Part shown: positions 1 through 9,463 of the stretch, piece by piece
How the letters are laid out: every line of letters begins with the position of its first letter
Position numbering within the stretch: the first letter of the stretch is position 1
Origin: Aulosira sp. FACHB-615
GTDB lineage: Bacteria > Cyanobacteriota > Cyanobacteriia > Cyanobacteriales > Nostocaceae
Assembly: GCF_014698045.1 (NCBI RefSeq)
Contig: NZ_JACJSE010000021.1
Coordinates: 47,342-111,341 of the forward strand
Direction of reading: 5' to 3'
DNA: 64,000 nt
Notes under the pieces: generated by a model
Database searches by the model: none
What the model was told of the DNA's origin: nothing
The model's input: the letters and a program-made list of their open reading frames with translations, nothing else
Made by a program: the position numbers and the translations under genes

Positions 1-405
1 TGGATGATCGGCAAATTTAATCTCGTCAATATTTTCAATTTCTAAGGCTTCTCGTTTGCGCTTTCGATGCACATCCATGCAAAAATTATAAATAATTTGA
101 GTTAACCAAACTTTTGGAGATGTAATTTTACCTGCATATTTTTTCCATTGATTCTGAGCTTTCAGCATTGCCTGATTTAGTGTATCTTCGGCATCATAAG
201 AATTTCCTCCCATCCACTTTAGGCAACATTTGTAAAAATAATCTTGAGATGATAACCATATTTGCCAAAACTCATCACCATTATCTTGAGATAAAACTTT
301 GACTTGGATTTGCTGTGGTAATATACTCCTGATTTTTTGCTCTGATAAGGAGAGCAAAATTTCTTGTTCTGGGTTCGCTTGTATACATGATTGACTGTTG
401 ATCAT
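1..405 (-). CDS. RNA polymerase sigma-70 family factor (3' part cut off by window edge)
   Basis: The reading frame is open for 135 codons from an ATG at 405 to the window edge, so the C-terminal part is missing. Residues 45-125 resemble sigma region 2: an aromatic/Cys-rich helix (DYFYKCCLKWMGG), then DAEDTLNQAMLKAQ, then a WLTQIIYNFCMDVHRKRKRE segment typical of the core-binding and -10-recognition helices of small sigma factors. The sequence is typical of ECF-like factors of cyanobacteria, which redirect RNA polymerase to stress promoters. It is divergent from the AAA/cyclase-like gene at 611. Region 4 lies outside the window, so the exact class cannot be assigned. The family call is fairly firm; the target regulon is unknown. 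Confidence 0.75.
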   Translation of the reverse strand, partial: MINSQSCIQANPEQEILLSLSEQKIRSILPQQIQVKVLSQDNGDEFWQIWLSSQDYFYKCCLKWMGGNSYDAEDTLNQAMLKAQNQWKKYAGKITSPKVWLTQIIYNFCMDVHRKRKREALEIENIDEIKFADHP

Positions 406-610
406 TTCAGGTATAAGGGATAATGCACTGTACAACAAACCAAAAAACTATGGGCACAGTGATGTGCTTTTAAATACTAATTAGCTTTTTCAATCAATAG
501 TTGAGTAAAATTCAGGACTTTTAAAATTCAGTTAAACTCAGGCAATATAAAAAACAATAAATATGGGAGAATTAGCTCTGAAACAGGCTTCAAGCATCTA
601 AAAAATACCA

Positions 611-3319
611 GTGTCTGCCAAATTCAACACCAGCTATCAATATCAACCAGGTGGCAGCCTCCCACCTGATGCGCTTACTTATGTCGTGCGACAGGCTGAT
701 ACTGAACTCTACGAAGGCTTATTAGCACTTGAGTATTGCTATGTCCTCAACGCTAGACAAATGGGGAAGTCTAGTTTGCGAGTGCGGACGATGAATAAGT
801 TGCAAGCTCAAGGTTTTGCCTGTGCAGAGATTGAGTTAAGCGGCATTGGTAGCCAGCAAATTACGGCTACGCAATGGTATGGGGGGATTATTCAGGAATT
901 GGTGAGCGGTTTTCAACTGCAAATAAATCGGCGCAGTTGGTTAAGAGAAAGGGATGATCTATCGCCTATCCAGTGCTTAAATGAATTTATCGAAACAGTA
1001 TTATTGACTCAGATTCAGCAGAAAATTGTCATCTTTATCGATGAAATTGATAATGTGCTGGGTTTGAAGTTTTCTACCGATGAATTTTTTGCCTTGATTC
1101 GCCACTGTTATGAAAATCGAGCGATTAAACCAGCATATAGGCGACTGGCATTTGCTTTGTTGGGAGTGGCTTCACCGTCAGATTTGATTCAAGATAAACA
1201 CTATTCTACACCTTTTAATATTGGTCGAGCAATTGAATTACAAGGGTTTAAACTCGCAGATAGCGAACCTTTAATAACCGGATTAGCAGGCAAAGTTAGC
1301 AATCCACAAGCCATATTAAAGGAGATTTTATATTGGACTAGTGGACAGCCATTCCTGACGCAAAAGCTATGTTGGTTAATTGTTAATTGCTGTAAGAATA
1401 CAACAGAATATCTTCCAGATAATGAAAATGCAGCAGCGCCGTGGGTTGAGAAAATTGTGCAACAGAAAATTGTGAATAATTGGGAGGCTCAGGACGAACC
1501 AGAACATTTAAGAACAATACGCGATCGCATCCTCCGCAATACTCCCAAAACTATCCAATTACTGCAACTATATCAACAGATTTTACAACAAGGAGCAATC
1601 CCGGCTCAAAACTTCCCTGAGTACCTAGAATTACGTTTGTCTGGGCTTGTTACCCAACATCAAGGCAGTTTAACTATCAAAAACCCCATCTATGCTAAGA
1701 TTTTCGATTTGGATTGGGTAAATCAAAAGTTAGCACTAGAACTTGCTAATTCCCCAATAGTCGTTACTGACTCTACCTTGATGTTTGTGGGCAGTATTGC
1801 TGATAGATCAGAAATAGCAGCAAATTATCAAGAAGATTCAAAGACTTTACAGCAGTATTGTCAACAATTTGCTGGGCAACTTATTCACTCAAGCGACGAA
1901 GGATTACTATTTTATTTTGAGAGTGCAGAAACAGCAGTAAATAGTGCAATAGAAATACAAAAAGCACTGGCAGCACCCACTAATTTGCTCAATCCAGATA
2001 AGCTGCTACATCGAATTGGTATTCATTGTGGACACATCGACAACCTCAATACAAAGCAGGCATTTTTCACAGATAATTATGTCATCCCCCAAAGGTTAGA
2101 TTTATTGATGCAACTGCACGCAAAAGCTCAACCTGGCGGAATTTGTTTATCTCAAACTGTCTATGATAAAGTGAAAAATCATTTACCAGTTAATGTAGTT
2201 AGTTTAGGTCAGCATCATCTTAAAAATATCTCAGAACCTGTATTTTTATACCACATTAGTCCTTATCGTCCTGTGTCGATTAAAAATACTCCCGACTCTG
2301 TAAATCTCCCTTCTTACCCCAGTGGTGCAGTTCCCCTAGATTCTCCTTTTTACATAGAAAGAAGTGCGGTGGAAATGCAGGTTTATCAAGAGATTAGAAA
2401 ACCCGGTGCATTAGTCCGTATTAAAGCACCAAGAGAAATGGGTAAAACTTCTTTACTCTTGAGAACTTTGCATGATGCGGCAAATCAAGGCTATCGCATT
2501 GTTAGCTTAAATCTAGAGCAAATTGACGACGTAATTTTGCAGAATTTACATCGGTTTTTACGCTGGCTATGCGCCAACATTACCCAGCAGTTAGAACTGG
2601 AAATGAAACTTGAAGATTATTGGGATGAAGATATCGGTAGTAAAATTAGTTGTTCCCTTTATTTACGTAACCATATATTAAAGCAAATAGATACTCCCAT
2701 CGTTTTATCATTAGATGAAGTGCAATATCTGTTTGAGTATCCGTTAGTAGCTAAAGATGTTTTACCTTTATTTCGTTCCTGGTATGAGGAAGCTAAAAGA
2801 GAACCAATTTGGCAAAAGTTACGATTGATTATAGTTCACTCCACAGAAATTTATGTACCTCTGCAATTAAAACAATCCCCATTTAATGTAGGATTGCCAA
2901 TAGAGTTAAACAACTTTAATTTAGAACAGGTACAAAACTTAGCTCAACGCTATGGACTCAATTGGACTGATGGACAAGAAGCTACACAACTAATGGCTAT
3001 GGTAGAAGGACATCCAGCATTAGTACATCTGGCTATTTATCATCTCAGTTGCGGAGAAATCAGTTTTGCTCAATTCATTGATACCGCCGCAACATCAAGC
3101 GGAATTTATTCATCTCATTTACAACGTCATCAAGCAATATTACAAGAACAACCTGAATTAGCCAAAGCATTAGATACCGTCATAAATGCTCGACAACCGA
3201 TATCATTAGATGCGAGTATGACTTATAAACTCAGCAGTATGGGACTGATCAAACAGTTAAAAGATAAAGTAATGCCAAGCTGTGAGTTATATCGACAATA
3301 CTTTACCTTTCTGCAATAG
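611..3319 (+). CDS. AAA-like / degenerate nucleotide-cyclase / AAA-like three-part signalling protein
   Basis: This 902-aa protein starts at GTG. Residues 1-370 form an AAA_35-type ATPase domain with a P-loop-like RQMGKSS (49-55) and Walker B IVIFIDEID (139-147). Residues about 384-550 resemble the C-terminal half of class III adenylate/guanylate cyclases (HRIGIHCGH near 467-475; GGICLSQTVYD near 509-519; LKNISEPVFLYHI near 537-549). The usual metal-binding Asp motif is replaced by FVGSIADR, so cyclase activity is doubtful. Residues 570-900 are a second AAA-like domain (APREMGKTS 606-614; PIVLSLDEV 696-704) that closely resembles the C-terminal part of the CHAT protein at 51576. Proteins of this class are STAND-like signalling ATPases abundant in filamentous cyanobacteria. 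The architecture is clear from sequence; the signal sensed is unknown. Confidence 0.75.
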   Translation: MSAKFNTSYQYQPGGSLPPDALTYVVRQADTELYEGLLALEYCYVLNARQMGKSSLRVRTMNKLQAQGFACAEIELSGIGSQQITATQWYGGIIQELVSGFQLQINRRSWLRERDDLSPIQCLNEFIETVLLTQIQQKIVIFIDEIDNVLGLKFSTDEFFALIRHCYENRAIKPAYRRLAFALLGVASPSDLIQDKHYSTPFNIGRAIELQGFKLADSEPLITGLAGKVSNPQAILKEILYWTSGQPFLTQKLCWLIVNCCKNTTEYLPDNENAAAPWVEKIVQQKIVNNWEAQDEPEHLRTIRDRILRNTPKTIQLLQLYQQILQQGAIPAQNFPEYLELRLSGLVTQHQGSLTIKNPIYAKIFDLDWVNQKLALELANSPIVVTDSTLMFVGSIADRSEIAANYQEDSKTLQQYCQQFAGQLIHSSDEGLLFYFESAETAVNSAIEIQKALAAPTNLLNPDKLLHRIGIHCGHIDNLNTKQAFFTDNYVIPQRLDLLMQLHAKAQPGGICLSQTVYDKVKNHLPVNVVSLGQHHLKNISEPVFLYHISPYRPVSIKNTPDSVNLPSYPSGAVPLDSPFYIERSAVEMQVYQEIRKPGALVRIKAPREMGKTSLLLRTLHDAANQGYRIVSLNLEQIDDVILQNLHRFLRWLCANITQQLELEMKLEDYWDEDIGSKISCSLYLRNHILKQIDTPIVLSLDEVQYLFEYPLVAKDVLPLFRSWYEEAKREPIWQKLRLIIVHSTEIYVPLQLKQSPFNVGLPIELNNFNLEQVQNLAQRYGLNWTDGQEATQLMAMVEGHPALVHLAIYHLSCGEISFAQFIDTAATSSGIYSSHLQRHQAILQEQPELAKALDTVINARQPISLDASMTYKLSSMGLIKQLKDKVMPSCELYRQYFTFLQ

Positions 3320-3576
3320 CCTCACTTGACCATTTACTAGGATTTTAGGCAAACTACTACTCTCCCACCGGATACCGCCCATCTATAGCAGGGGACAGGT
3401 GACAGGGTTAAAAGCTTTGTGGTGTCTAAGTTTTATCATTTATCGATGTCCTAACCAACTTGACTACTGCTATATCTGCGTTTATCTGCTATTAATTATT
3501 CTTGCGTCTCATTGGGATAAGAACCGCTAGAGAGATATAAATTAAAATAAATATGAGTAACTTTCTTCTCTAGCTC

Positions 3577-4383
3577 CTAGCCTCTATTTTCATATTTACC
3601 ACCAAGACGGGTTAACACATATTCCCGCGTGCGAACGTCAAGGGCGTTAGAGAAAATCTTTTTTGTAAGTCCAAATTCTACCATCTGCCCAATGCGATGT
3701 TCATTGGTAGAGAAAAAAGCTGTGAAATCAGATATGCGCGTGACTTGTTGTAAGTTATGGCTAATAATCACCATTGTTAATTCCGATCGCAAACGCAAAC
3801 TCTGAATTAATCCTTCTACTTTTGTGGTTGCGACAGGATCAAGCCCAAAACAAGGTTCATCCATGAGAATAACTTTGGGTTTGACTGCTAAAGCACGGGC
3901 GATACAAAGTCGCTGTTGTTGTCCACCAGAAAGCTCTAAAGCAGATTTATGCAGCTTATTTTTGACTTCATCCCACAAATCAGCATCTTTGATGGCAGAT
4001 TCGACAATTTGATCTAATTCCACCTTCGGCCGCCATCCCAGTATTTTCACCCCATAAGCAACGTTATCATAAACGCTCATCGGAAATAAATTTGGCTTAG
4101 GCAGCACCATACTAACTTGACGGCGTAGGCGATTTAAATTGACACGACGTTCATAAATGTTTTGATTGTAAAATTCTACTTTTCCCTCAACGTGAACTTC
4201 TGCTTCTAATTCATTCATCCGATTGAGGCATTTAATAAAAGTAGACTTACCACAACCACTAGGGCCAATAATTGCTGTGACTTTATCCTGGTAAATATCC
4301 ATTGATATTCCTTCCAGGATTTTTTGAGTGTTGTAGTAAAGGCTGAGATTTTTAACTTTGATTGCTGCAATTAGCTTATTCAT
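3577..4383 (-). CDS. pstB: PstB-like phosphate ABC transporter ATPase, divergent second copy
   Basis: The 268-aa protein aligns end to end with the PstB at 8585. It has Walker A GPSGCGKST (40-48), signature LSGGQQQR (151-158), Walker B VILMDEP (171-177) and an H-loop His in ISHN (H209). It departs from canonical PstB at two places: the Q-loop Gln is replaced by Pro (MVLPKPN against MVFQKPN at residue 95), and the D-loop reads CFGLDP instead of CSALDP. PstB energises high-affinity phosphate uptake through PstC/PstA at the cytoplasmic membrane. This copy lies alone on the opposite strand, diverging from pstSCA-pstB across a 1.1-kb spacer. It may be a paralogue with altered coupling or a decaying duplicate; the frame is intact. 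Family assignment is strong; function as a normal ATPase subunit is uncertain. Confidence 0.85.
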   Translation of the reverse strand: MNKLIAAIKVKNLSLYYNTQKILEGISMDIYQDKVTAIIGPSGCGKSTFIKCLNRMNELEAEVHVEGKVEFYNQNIYERRVNLNRLRRQVSMVLPKPNLFPMSVYDNVAYGVKILGWRPKVELDQIVESAIKDADLWDEVKNKLHKSALELSGGQQQRLCIARALAVKPKVILMDEPCFGLDPVATTKVEGLIQSLRLRSELTMVIISHNLQQVTRISDFTAFFSTNEHRIGQMVEFGLTKKIFSNALDVRTREYVLTRLGGKYENRG

Positions 4384-5060
4384 ACCAGAAAATTGTAAGT
4401 GTATTGATGTTGACTAAACGCAATCATGAAAATCCGTGGCTTTATATACTACACTGGTGATCAAACTAAAAGTTGACTTTCTTCATTCAAGCTATACAGC
4501 AAATATACTGATATTAGATATCTGTATAAATTTAGGGTAAAAAGTTACTGCTGTTATCAATGTTTGCTGTAAAATATGTTACCATAAAAACCTAAAAAAT
4601 TCGGTTTTTTGTTACTGAATTGCAGCATTTTCGGGATTAATTTTAATATATAACCTGCAATTAACAATATTTGAGACTACTTAAGTAAGCTCTTCTTTAA
4701 AAAAGCAAATTCTTTTTTAAAATTTGAATAAATTTATGATGGTAATTGATGATTTTTTGATGAATCGGGTAAATTAAGTAATTAGCTTAAAAGTAGAGAT
4801 TAGGCGATCGCTACAATATTAAACCTGAAATATAAATAATACATGCTTGTAGTGAGTGCTGTTACTAACCGCACAGTTAATTTCTGATGTACCTATTTAT
4901 AATCAAAATTTAATCTGATTAAAATCAATCATTAACCTCTCAATTTCCTCAAGAGGTTATTTTTACTACAAATAATATATTTATCACCTACTCCATATCA
5001 GCATGATTTCAACTGCTTGAAATGTATTGACTCAGCGTTTTAGGGGATAGAGGCTAGAAG

Positions 5061-5151
5061 AATCTACCTCATTGGAATGAATAACGCTGTAACAGTCATT
5101 CACTATTTATGAAGAGATAAATATTTGTTTTAGTGTTCCAATGAGTAGATT
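5061..5151. repeat. Long imperfect inverted repeat (hairpin-forming element)
   Basis: The left arm, 17 nt at 5061-5077, begins AATCTACC and ends ATTGGAA. The right arm at 5136-5151 is TTCCAATGAGTAGATT. They pair over 16 positions with one bulged base. Inside, GAATGA (5075-5080) and TCATTC (5096-5101) form a second nested inverted repeat. No target duplication is obvious. It may be a small palindromic repeat element or a structured leader. Confidence 0.6.
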
Positions 5152-5390
5152 TATAATTTACTTCTTGGAAATTAGGCTGCTCGTTAAAAGACAGCAAAAT
5201 AGTTTAACAATCGTAAGTTTTTGATTTAAAAATGCGGAAATAATTTCGTTTATATTGTTACAGGTAATTATTTTACATGCTAACAGTTTGATAGCGTAAT
5301 TTTTAACTATATATAAATAAAAAATTATGTTTAATTCGCCAATTTTTCTATATTGTCGAAAATGGTTGATTGGGAGTTTAAAAACTAGTG

Positions 5391-5451
5391 ATTAATTAAT
5401 TTTTAACCATATTTAATCTGTTATTTACCATTGATTAAACTAATTTAATTA
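5391..5451 (+). promoter_or_regulatory. Pho-box-like octamer array upstream of pstS
   Basis: The cyanobacterial Pho box is usually described as tandem octamers close to YTTAAYYW bound by the PhoB-type regulator SphR. Matches here are TTTAACCA (5402-5409), TTTAATCT (5412-5419) and TTTAATTA (5444-5451), with weaker units at 5391, 5423 (ATTTACCA) and 5434 (ATTAAACT). Unit starts are spaced 10-11 bp, one helical turn, which is the expected arrangement. The array ends 66 bp before the pstS ATG. The region is AT-rich, so chance matches are a caveat. Confidence 0.55.
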
Positions 5452-5517
5452 TTTAAATAATACATATTTATATACACCTGCAAGTAAAGTAAAAATCTTG
5501 CCAAAATACGGAGAAAT

Positions 5518-6558
5518 ATGACCTTTTCGACCACCACTTTGTACCGAGCGTTTACTACTTCAGTCGTAGCATCTGCTGTTGCCTTGAGTCCTATTTTGTC
5601 AGCAGTTGCTCAGGCTGAAACTCTGAATGGTGCAGGCGCAACTTTTCCCGCTCCACTTTATGAAAGATATGCCCGTGAAGTGAGAAAGAAGCATCCAGAA
5701 TTAAAAATTAACTATCAAGGAATTGGTAGTAGTGGCGGGATTCGTCAAATTACTGCGGGTACTGTTGACTTTGGTGGTAGTGATGCAGCTATGACAGATG
5801 CACAAATCGCCCAAGTTAAAAGAGGTGTCATATTAGTACCCACCGCAGGCGGCGCAGTTTCTGTTGTTTATAATCTCCCTGGTGTCAGCAACCTGAGATT
5901 ATCTCGCGCTACATTGCCTGCTATTTTTTCTGGTCAAATCACCAACTGGAGCGACGCTAAAATCAAAGCTGATAATCCTGGTGTCAACTTACCCAATCAA
6001 CCGATTAAATTTGTAGTCCGCGCTGATGGTAGTGGTACAACTTTTATTTTCACCAACCACTTGAGTAATATTAGTGGTTATTTCAGAGGTAGAGTGGGTA
6101 CAAGCACTGCGCCTAAATGGACTTTACCAAATGTTCTCAGAGGTAAAGGCAACCCAGGTGTAGCTGGTTTGGTAGCGCGTACTCCTGGTTCTATTGGTTA
6201 TGTAGAATATGCCTTCGCTACCAAAAACAATTTAAGATCAGCACAAATACAAAACAAACAAGGCGAATTTGTTTCTCCTTCCTTACAAACTGCTAACGCA
6301 GCTTTATCATCTGTAAGATTCCCTGATAATTATCGCGTATTTGTTGGTGATCCAGCGCAAGGTTATCCCATTGTTGGTCTTACTTGGATGATGGTTTACA
6401 AGCAATATCCTACAGCAGCAAAAGCTGATGCTATTAGGAAATGGATTAATTGGGTACTCAAAGATGGTCAACAATATAATGATGACCTTAACTACACAAG
6501 AATTCCATCTGATGTTACCAATCGGGTATTACAAACGGTAAACAGTTCCGTCAAATAG
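5518..6558 (+). CDS. pstS: Phosphate ABC transporter, periplasmic phosphate-binding protein PstS
   Basis: The 346-aa protein has an N-terminal signal peptide: a hydrophobic stretch at about 13-30 and a likely cleavage after AQA near residue 33. The mature protein opens with LNGAGATFPAPLYERYA, the conserved start of PstS. Further phosphate-binding motifs are GSSGGIRQI, DFGGSDAAM and RADGSGTTFIF. It captures phosphate in the periplasm and delivers it to PstC/PstA. No lipobox Cys is visible, so the protein is probably soluble in the periplasm. The start has a purine-rich GGAGA 5 nt upstream. It is the first gene of the pstSCAB group and lies directly behind Pho-box-like repeats, so phosphate-starvation induction is likely. 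Confidence 0.95.
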   Translation: MTFSTTTLYRAFTTSVVASAVALSPILSAVAQAETLNGAGATFPAPLYERYAREVRKKHPELKINYQGIGSSGGIRQITAGTVDFGGSDAAMTDAQIAQVKRGVILVPTAGGAVSVVYNLPGVSNLRLSRATLPAIFSGQITNWSDAKIKADNPGVNLPNQPIKFVVRADGSGTTFIFTNHLSNISGYFRGRVGTSTAPKWTLPNVLRGKGNPGVAGLVARTPGSIGYVEYAFATKNNLRSAQIQNKQGEFVSPSLQTANAALSSVRFPDNYRVFVGDPAQGYPIVGLTWMMVYKQYPTAAKADAIRKWINWVLKDGQQYNDDLNYTRIPSDVTNRVLQTVNSSVK

Positions 6559-6701
6559 AAGCGAATTTGTAACACAATTTCGTATAGATAAATAGGGTGG
6601 CTATAGCTCTCCCTATTTATAAATTTTTAAGTAACTGTAAGAAGCTTCTACTAAATAAAAATTTCCAGATTATTAAATTAAATAAATTAATATTTCTATT
6701 T

Positions 6702-7664
6702 ATGACAAATTCATCTGAAGAAAATTTAGATTTAACCGCAACTAATGGAATAAATTCTTGGGTAGATAAAGGATTTACGTGGTTAACATATCTTTTCGCT
6801 ACAATTACCGTCGCCATCTTGTTTGTGATGAGTTGGGTAATTTATAAAGAGGCTCAACCAGCAATTGAGAAGTTTGGTATTGGGTTTTTCTGGGGTCAAG
6901 ATTGGGATACGGGTAATCAGGTTTTTGGGGCGTTACCTTATATTTATGGAACTTTAGTGAGTAGTGCGATCGCAATTTTATTTGCTATCCCCGTCGGCAT
7001 TGCAATTGCAATAGTCACTAGCGAAAATTTCTTACCCATATCTGTTAGAAGCACATTAGCATTTGTTGTTGAGTTAATAGCTGCAATTCCTAGTGTAATT
7101 ATTGGCTTGTGGGGAATCTTTGTATTTATTCCAGCTTTAGAACCGTTACAAAAATGGTTAGCAATTCATTTTAATTGGATACCGATATTTAACTCGGTAG
7201 ATCCTATCGGCACAAATATGTTAACCGCAGGCATTGTGTTAGCGATTATGATTTTGCCGACAATGGCTGCTATTAGCCGCGATGTTTTACTTGCTATACC
7301 CAAAGAATTACGCAGTGCCTCAATGGCTTTGGGTAGCACACGTTGGGAAACCATTTTTCGGGTGTTATTGCCAGCAGGATTTTCTGGTATTGTCAGTGCA
7401 GCAATGCTGGCTTTGGGTAGAGCCTTGGGTGAAACAATGGCTGTCACTCTTGTGATTGGTAATTCTTCTCAAATCAGTGCTTCTTTACTTGACCCAGCCT
7501 ACACAATTCCCTCAATATTAGCCAATGAATTTGCAGAAGCTGAACCAGGATTACATATTGGCTCATTGAGTTATTTAGGGTTGATTTTGTTTGGATTGAC
7601 CTTAGCTGTAAATATTGCTGCAAGGTTATTTGTGCGGTGGTTTAGTAATAAAAATAAATCATAA
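6702..7664 (+). CDS. pstC: Phosphate ABC transporter permease PstC
   Basis: The protein is 320 aa from the ATG at 6702. An upstream in-frame GTG at 6597 would add 35 Lys/Leu-rich residues that look untranslated, so I prefer 6702. There are about six membrane segments, starting at residues 25-45. Permease motifs include YIYGTLVSSAIAILFAIPVGIAI, the ELIAAIPSVIIGLWG segment, and the cytoplasmic EAA-type loop AISRDVLLAIPKELRSASMALGSTRWETI. It forms the membrane channel with PstA and couples to PstB. It lies 143 bp after pstS and 9 bp before pstA, so it is co-transcribed. Confidence 0.93.
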   Translation: MTNSSEENLDLTATNGINSWVDKGFTWLTYLFATITVAILFVMSWVIYKEAQPAIEKFGIGFFWGQDWDTGNQVFGALPYIYGTLVSSAIAILFAIPVGIAIAIVTSENFLPISVRSTLAFVVELIAAIPSVIIGLWGIFVFIPALEPLQKWLAIHFNWIPIFNSVDPIGTNMLTAGIVLAIMILPTMAAISRDVLLAIPKELRSASMALGSTRWETIFRVLLPAGFSGIVSAAMLALGRALGETMAVTLVIGNSSQISASLLDPAYTIPSILANEFAEAEPGLHIGSLSYLGLILFGLTLAVNIAARLFVRWFSNKNKS

Positions 7665-7673
7665 ATTAAAGAT

Positions 7674-8555
7674 ATGACCGATTCTCAAAATTCGCAAATA
7701 GATGAATCTTTATTGGCAAAAGAATTATATGCTCCACTGCCAACAAGTAGACAATTATTTACTTATAGTATGAATGCGATCGCCTTTGCATTCACAGGTT
7801 TAGCGTTAATTCCTTTAATATCAATTTTATGGGAAATTATCAAACGCGGTTTCTCCAGTTTGAGACCAGAGATGTTTGTCAAATCAGTGATTGATTATGG
7901 CTTGGGTAATGCTATTATAGGCACGATTACAGTTGTAATGATTGGCTCAATATTCAGTCTGCCAATTGGGATATTAACAGGGATATTTTTAGCAGAATTT
8001 AATCAAGTTAACCCAGCATCGCAATTTGTTCGCTTCATCACCACAATTTTGACTGGTGTACCTTCAATTATTGTTGGTATTTTTGCTTACGGTGTAATTG
8101 TGTTAGTTACTAAAGGATTTAGCGCAGTTGCAGGTGGCTTTGCTTTAGCTGTGTTGATGTTACCTATCGTGATTCTGACAACAGAAGAAGCATTAAAATT
8201 AGTTCCTAAAGACCAACGCCTTGCGTCTGCTGCTTTGGGTGGGACGCGGTTTCAGACAACATTTCGCATTGTAGTAACTGCGGCTTTACCTGCAATTACT
8301 ACAGGTATTTTACTCGCGATCGCCCGCGCCGCAGGTGAAACAGCACCCCTAATTTTCACGGCATTATTTAGTTTAGATTGGTCTCCAGGATTGCTGAGTC
8401 CCACAGCTTCGTTACCTGTATTAATTTTTAATCTGTATAACGACCCAGACCCCGAAAAAAATCAATTGGTTTGGACTACTGCTATCGTCTTACTTGGCTT
8501 AGTTATTTGTGTGAGTTTGATTTCACGCTTAGTCACAAGTAAGAAAAAAATTTAA
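7674..8555 (+). CDS. pstA: Phosphate ABC transporter permease PstA
   Basis: The 293-aa integral membrane protein has about six membrane segments. It carries the permease signature FITTILTGVPSIIVGIFAYG and the EAA loop TTEEALKLVPKDQRLASAALGGTRFQTTF, which contacts the ATPase. The region around GETAPLIFTALF is characteristic of PstA rather than PstC. It heterodimerises with PstC to form the phosphate channel. Spacing of 9 bp from pstC and 29 bp to pstB supports one operon. The call is secure from motif and gene order. Confidence 0.93.
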   Translation: MTDSQNSQIDESLLAKELYAPLPTSRQLFTYSMNAIAFAFTGLALIPLISILWEIIKRGFSSLRPEMFVKSVIDYGLGNAIIGTITVVMIGSIFSLPIGILTGIFLAEFNQVNPASQFVRFITTILTGVPSIIVGIFAYGVIVLVTKGFSAVAGGFALAVLMLPIVILTTEEALKLVPKDQRLASAALGGTRFQTTFRIVVTAALPAITTGILLAIARAAGETAPLIFTALFSLDWSPGLLSPTASLPVLIFNLYNDPDPEKNQLVWTTAIVLLGLVICVSLISRLVTSKKKI

Positions 8556-8584
8556 TTGAAACTTATTTACTGCTTTTACTAAAT

Positions 8585-9364
8585 ATGAATAATCTCAATC
8601 CTGCCATCAAAGTTAAAAATCTCAGCTTTTACTACAACACTTCTAAAGCAATTGAAGGCATATCAATAGATATTTATCAAAATCAAGTAACGGCAATAAT
8701 TGGCCCTAGTGGTTGTGGGAAATCAACTTTTATCAAAACTCTCAATCGGATTAGTGAATTAGAAGGGCCAGTCAAAGTAGAAGGAAAAGTAGAGTTCTTT
8801 GGTCAAAATATTTACGACTCAAAAATTAACGTCAACCGCCTGCGTCGTCAAATTGGGATGGTATTCCAAAAACCAAATCCCTTTCCGATTAGTATTTATG
8901 AGAATGTCGCTTATGGAGTCAGAATAGCAGGTAGGCGATCGCAAACAGAAGTAGATGAAATTGTCGAGTCAGCTTTAAAAGGTGCAGCTTTGTGGGACGA
9001 GGTAAAAGATAAACTCAATAAATCTGCATTAGGACTTTCTGGAGGTCAACAACAACGACTCTGTATAGCCCGTGCTTTAGCCATTAAACCCAAAGTACTG
9101 TTAATGGATGAACCTTGTTCAGCACTTGACCCCATAGCAACGATGAAAGTCGAAGAATTAATTCACAGTCTGCGTTCAGAATTAACAATTGCCATTGTTA
9201 CCCATAACATGCAGCAAGCAGCCCGCGTCTCTGATTTTACAGCTTTCTTTAGCACCGACGAAAGCCGAATTGGTCAAATGGTGGAATTTGGTGTCACAAA
9301 TCAAATATTTTATAACCCCATCGATGCGCGTACCCATGACTATGTTTCAGGGCGTTTTGGTTAA
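8585..9364 (+). CDS. pstB: Phosphate ABC transporter ATP-binding protein PstB
   Basis: The 259-aa ATPase has all motifs: Walker A GPSGCGKST (40-48), Q-loop MVFQKPNPFP (Gln95), signature LSGGQQQR, Walker B VLLMDEP followed by CSALDP, and an H-loop His in VTHN. It drives phosphate import through PstC/PstA. It is the last gene of the pstSCAB operon, 29 bp after pstA. A second, divergent homologue lies at 3577-4383 on the other strand. This copy is the canonical one. Confidence 0.95.
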   Translation: MNNLNPAIKVKNLSFYYNTSKAIEGISIDIYQNQVTAIIGPSGCGKSTFIKTLNRISELEGPVKVEGKVEFFGQNIYDSKINVNRLRRQIGMVFQKPNPFPISIYENVAYGVRIAGRRSQTEVDEIVESALKGAALWDEVKDKLNKSALGLSGGQQQRLCIARALAIKPKVLLMDEPCSALDPIATMKVEELIHSLRSELTIAIVTHNMQQAARVSDFTAFFSTDESRIGQMVEFGVTNQIFYNPIDARTHDYVSGRFG

Positions 9365-9463
9365 TTCCTTAGCTGCAATTTTATTATGCGATCGCACTTA
9401 CTCATGTTCTTCTGGGCATAAGTCCTGTGAGCAATCCAATCAAATTCCTATACTATACTATAG

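Larger units (their letters stand above)
4384..5517. other. AT-rich intergenic region upstream of pstS
   Basis: This 1.1-kb spacer separates the divergent pstB-like gene and pstS. I see no convincing coding frame. It holds a long inverted repeat (5061-5151) and a row of Pho-box-like octamers just before pstS (5391-5451). The rest is AT-rich and probably carries the divergent promoters. Confidence 0.6.

Noticed and set aside
3824..4012. Short plus-strand ORF inside the pstB-like gene
   Set aside because: It is the shadow of a conserved ABC ATPase on the minus strand and has no RBS.
6597..6701. Extended PstC N-terminus from GTG at 6597
   Set aside because: The extra 35 residues are Lys/Leu-rich, not like PstC, and no RBS supports it; the ATG at 6702 matches the family start.
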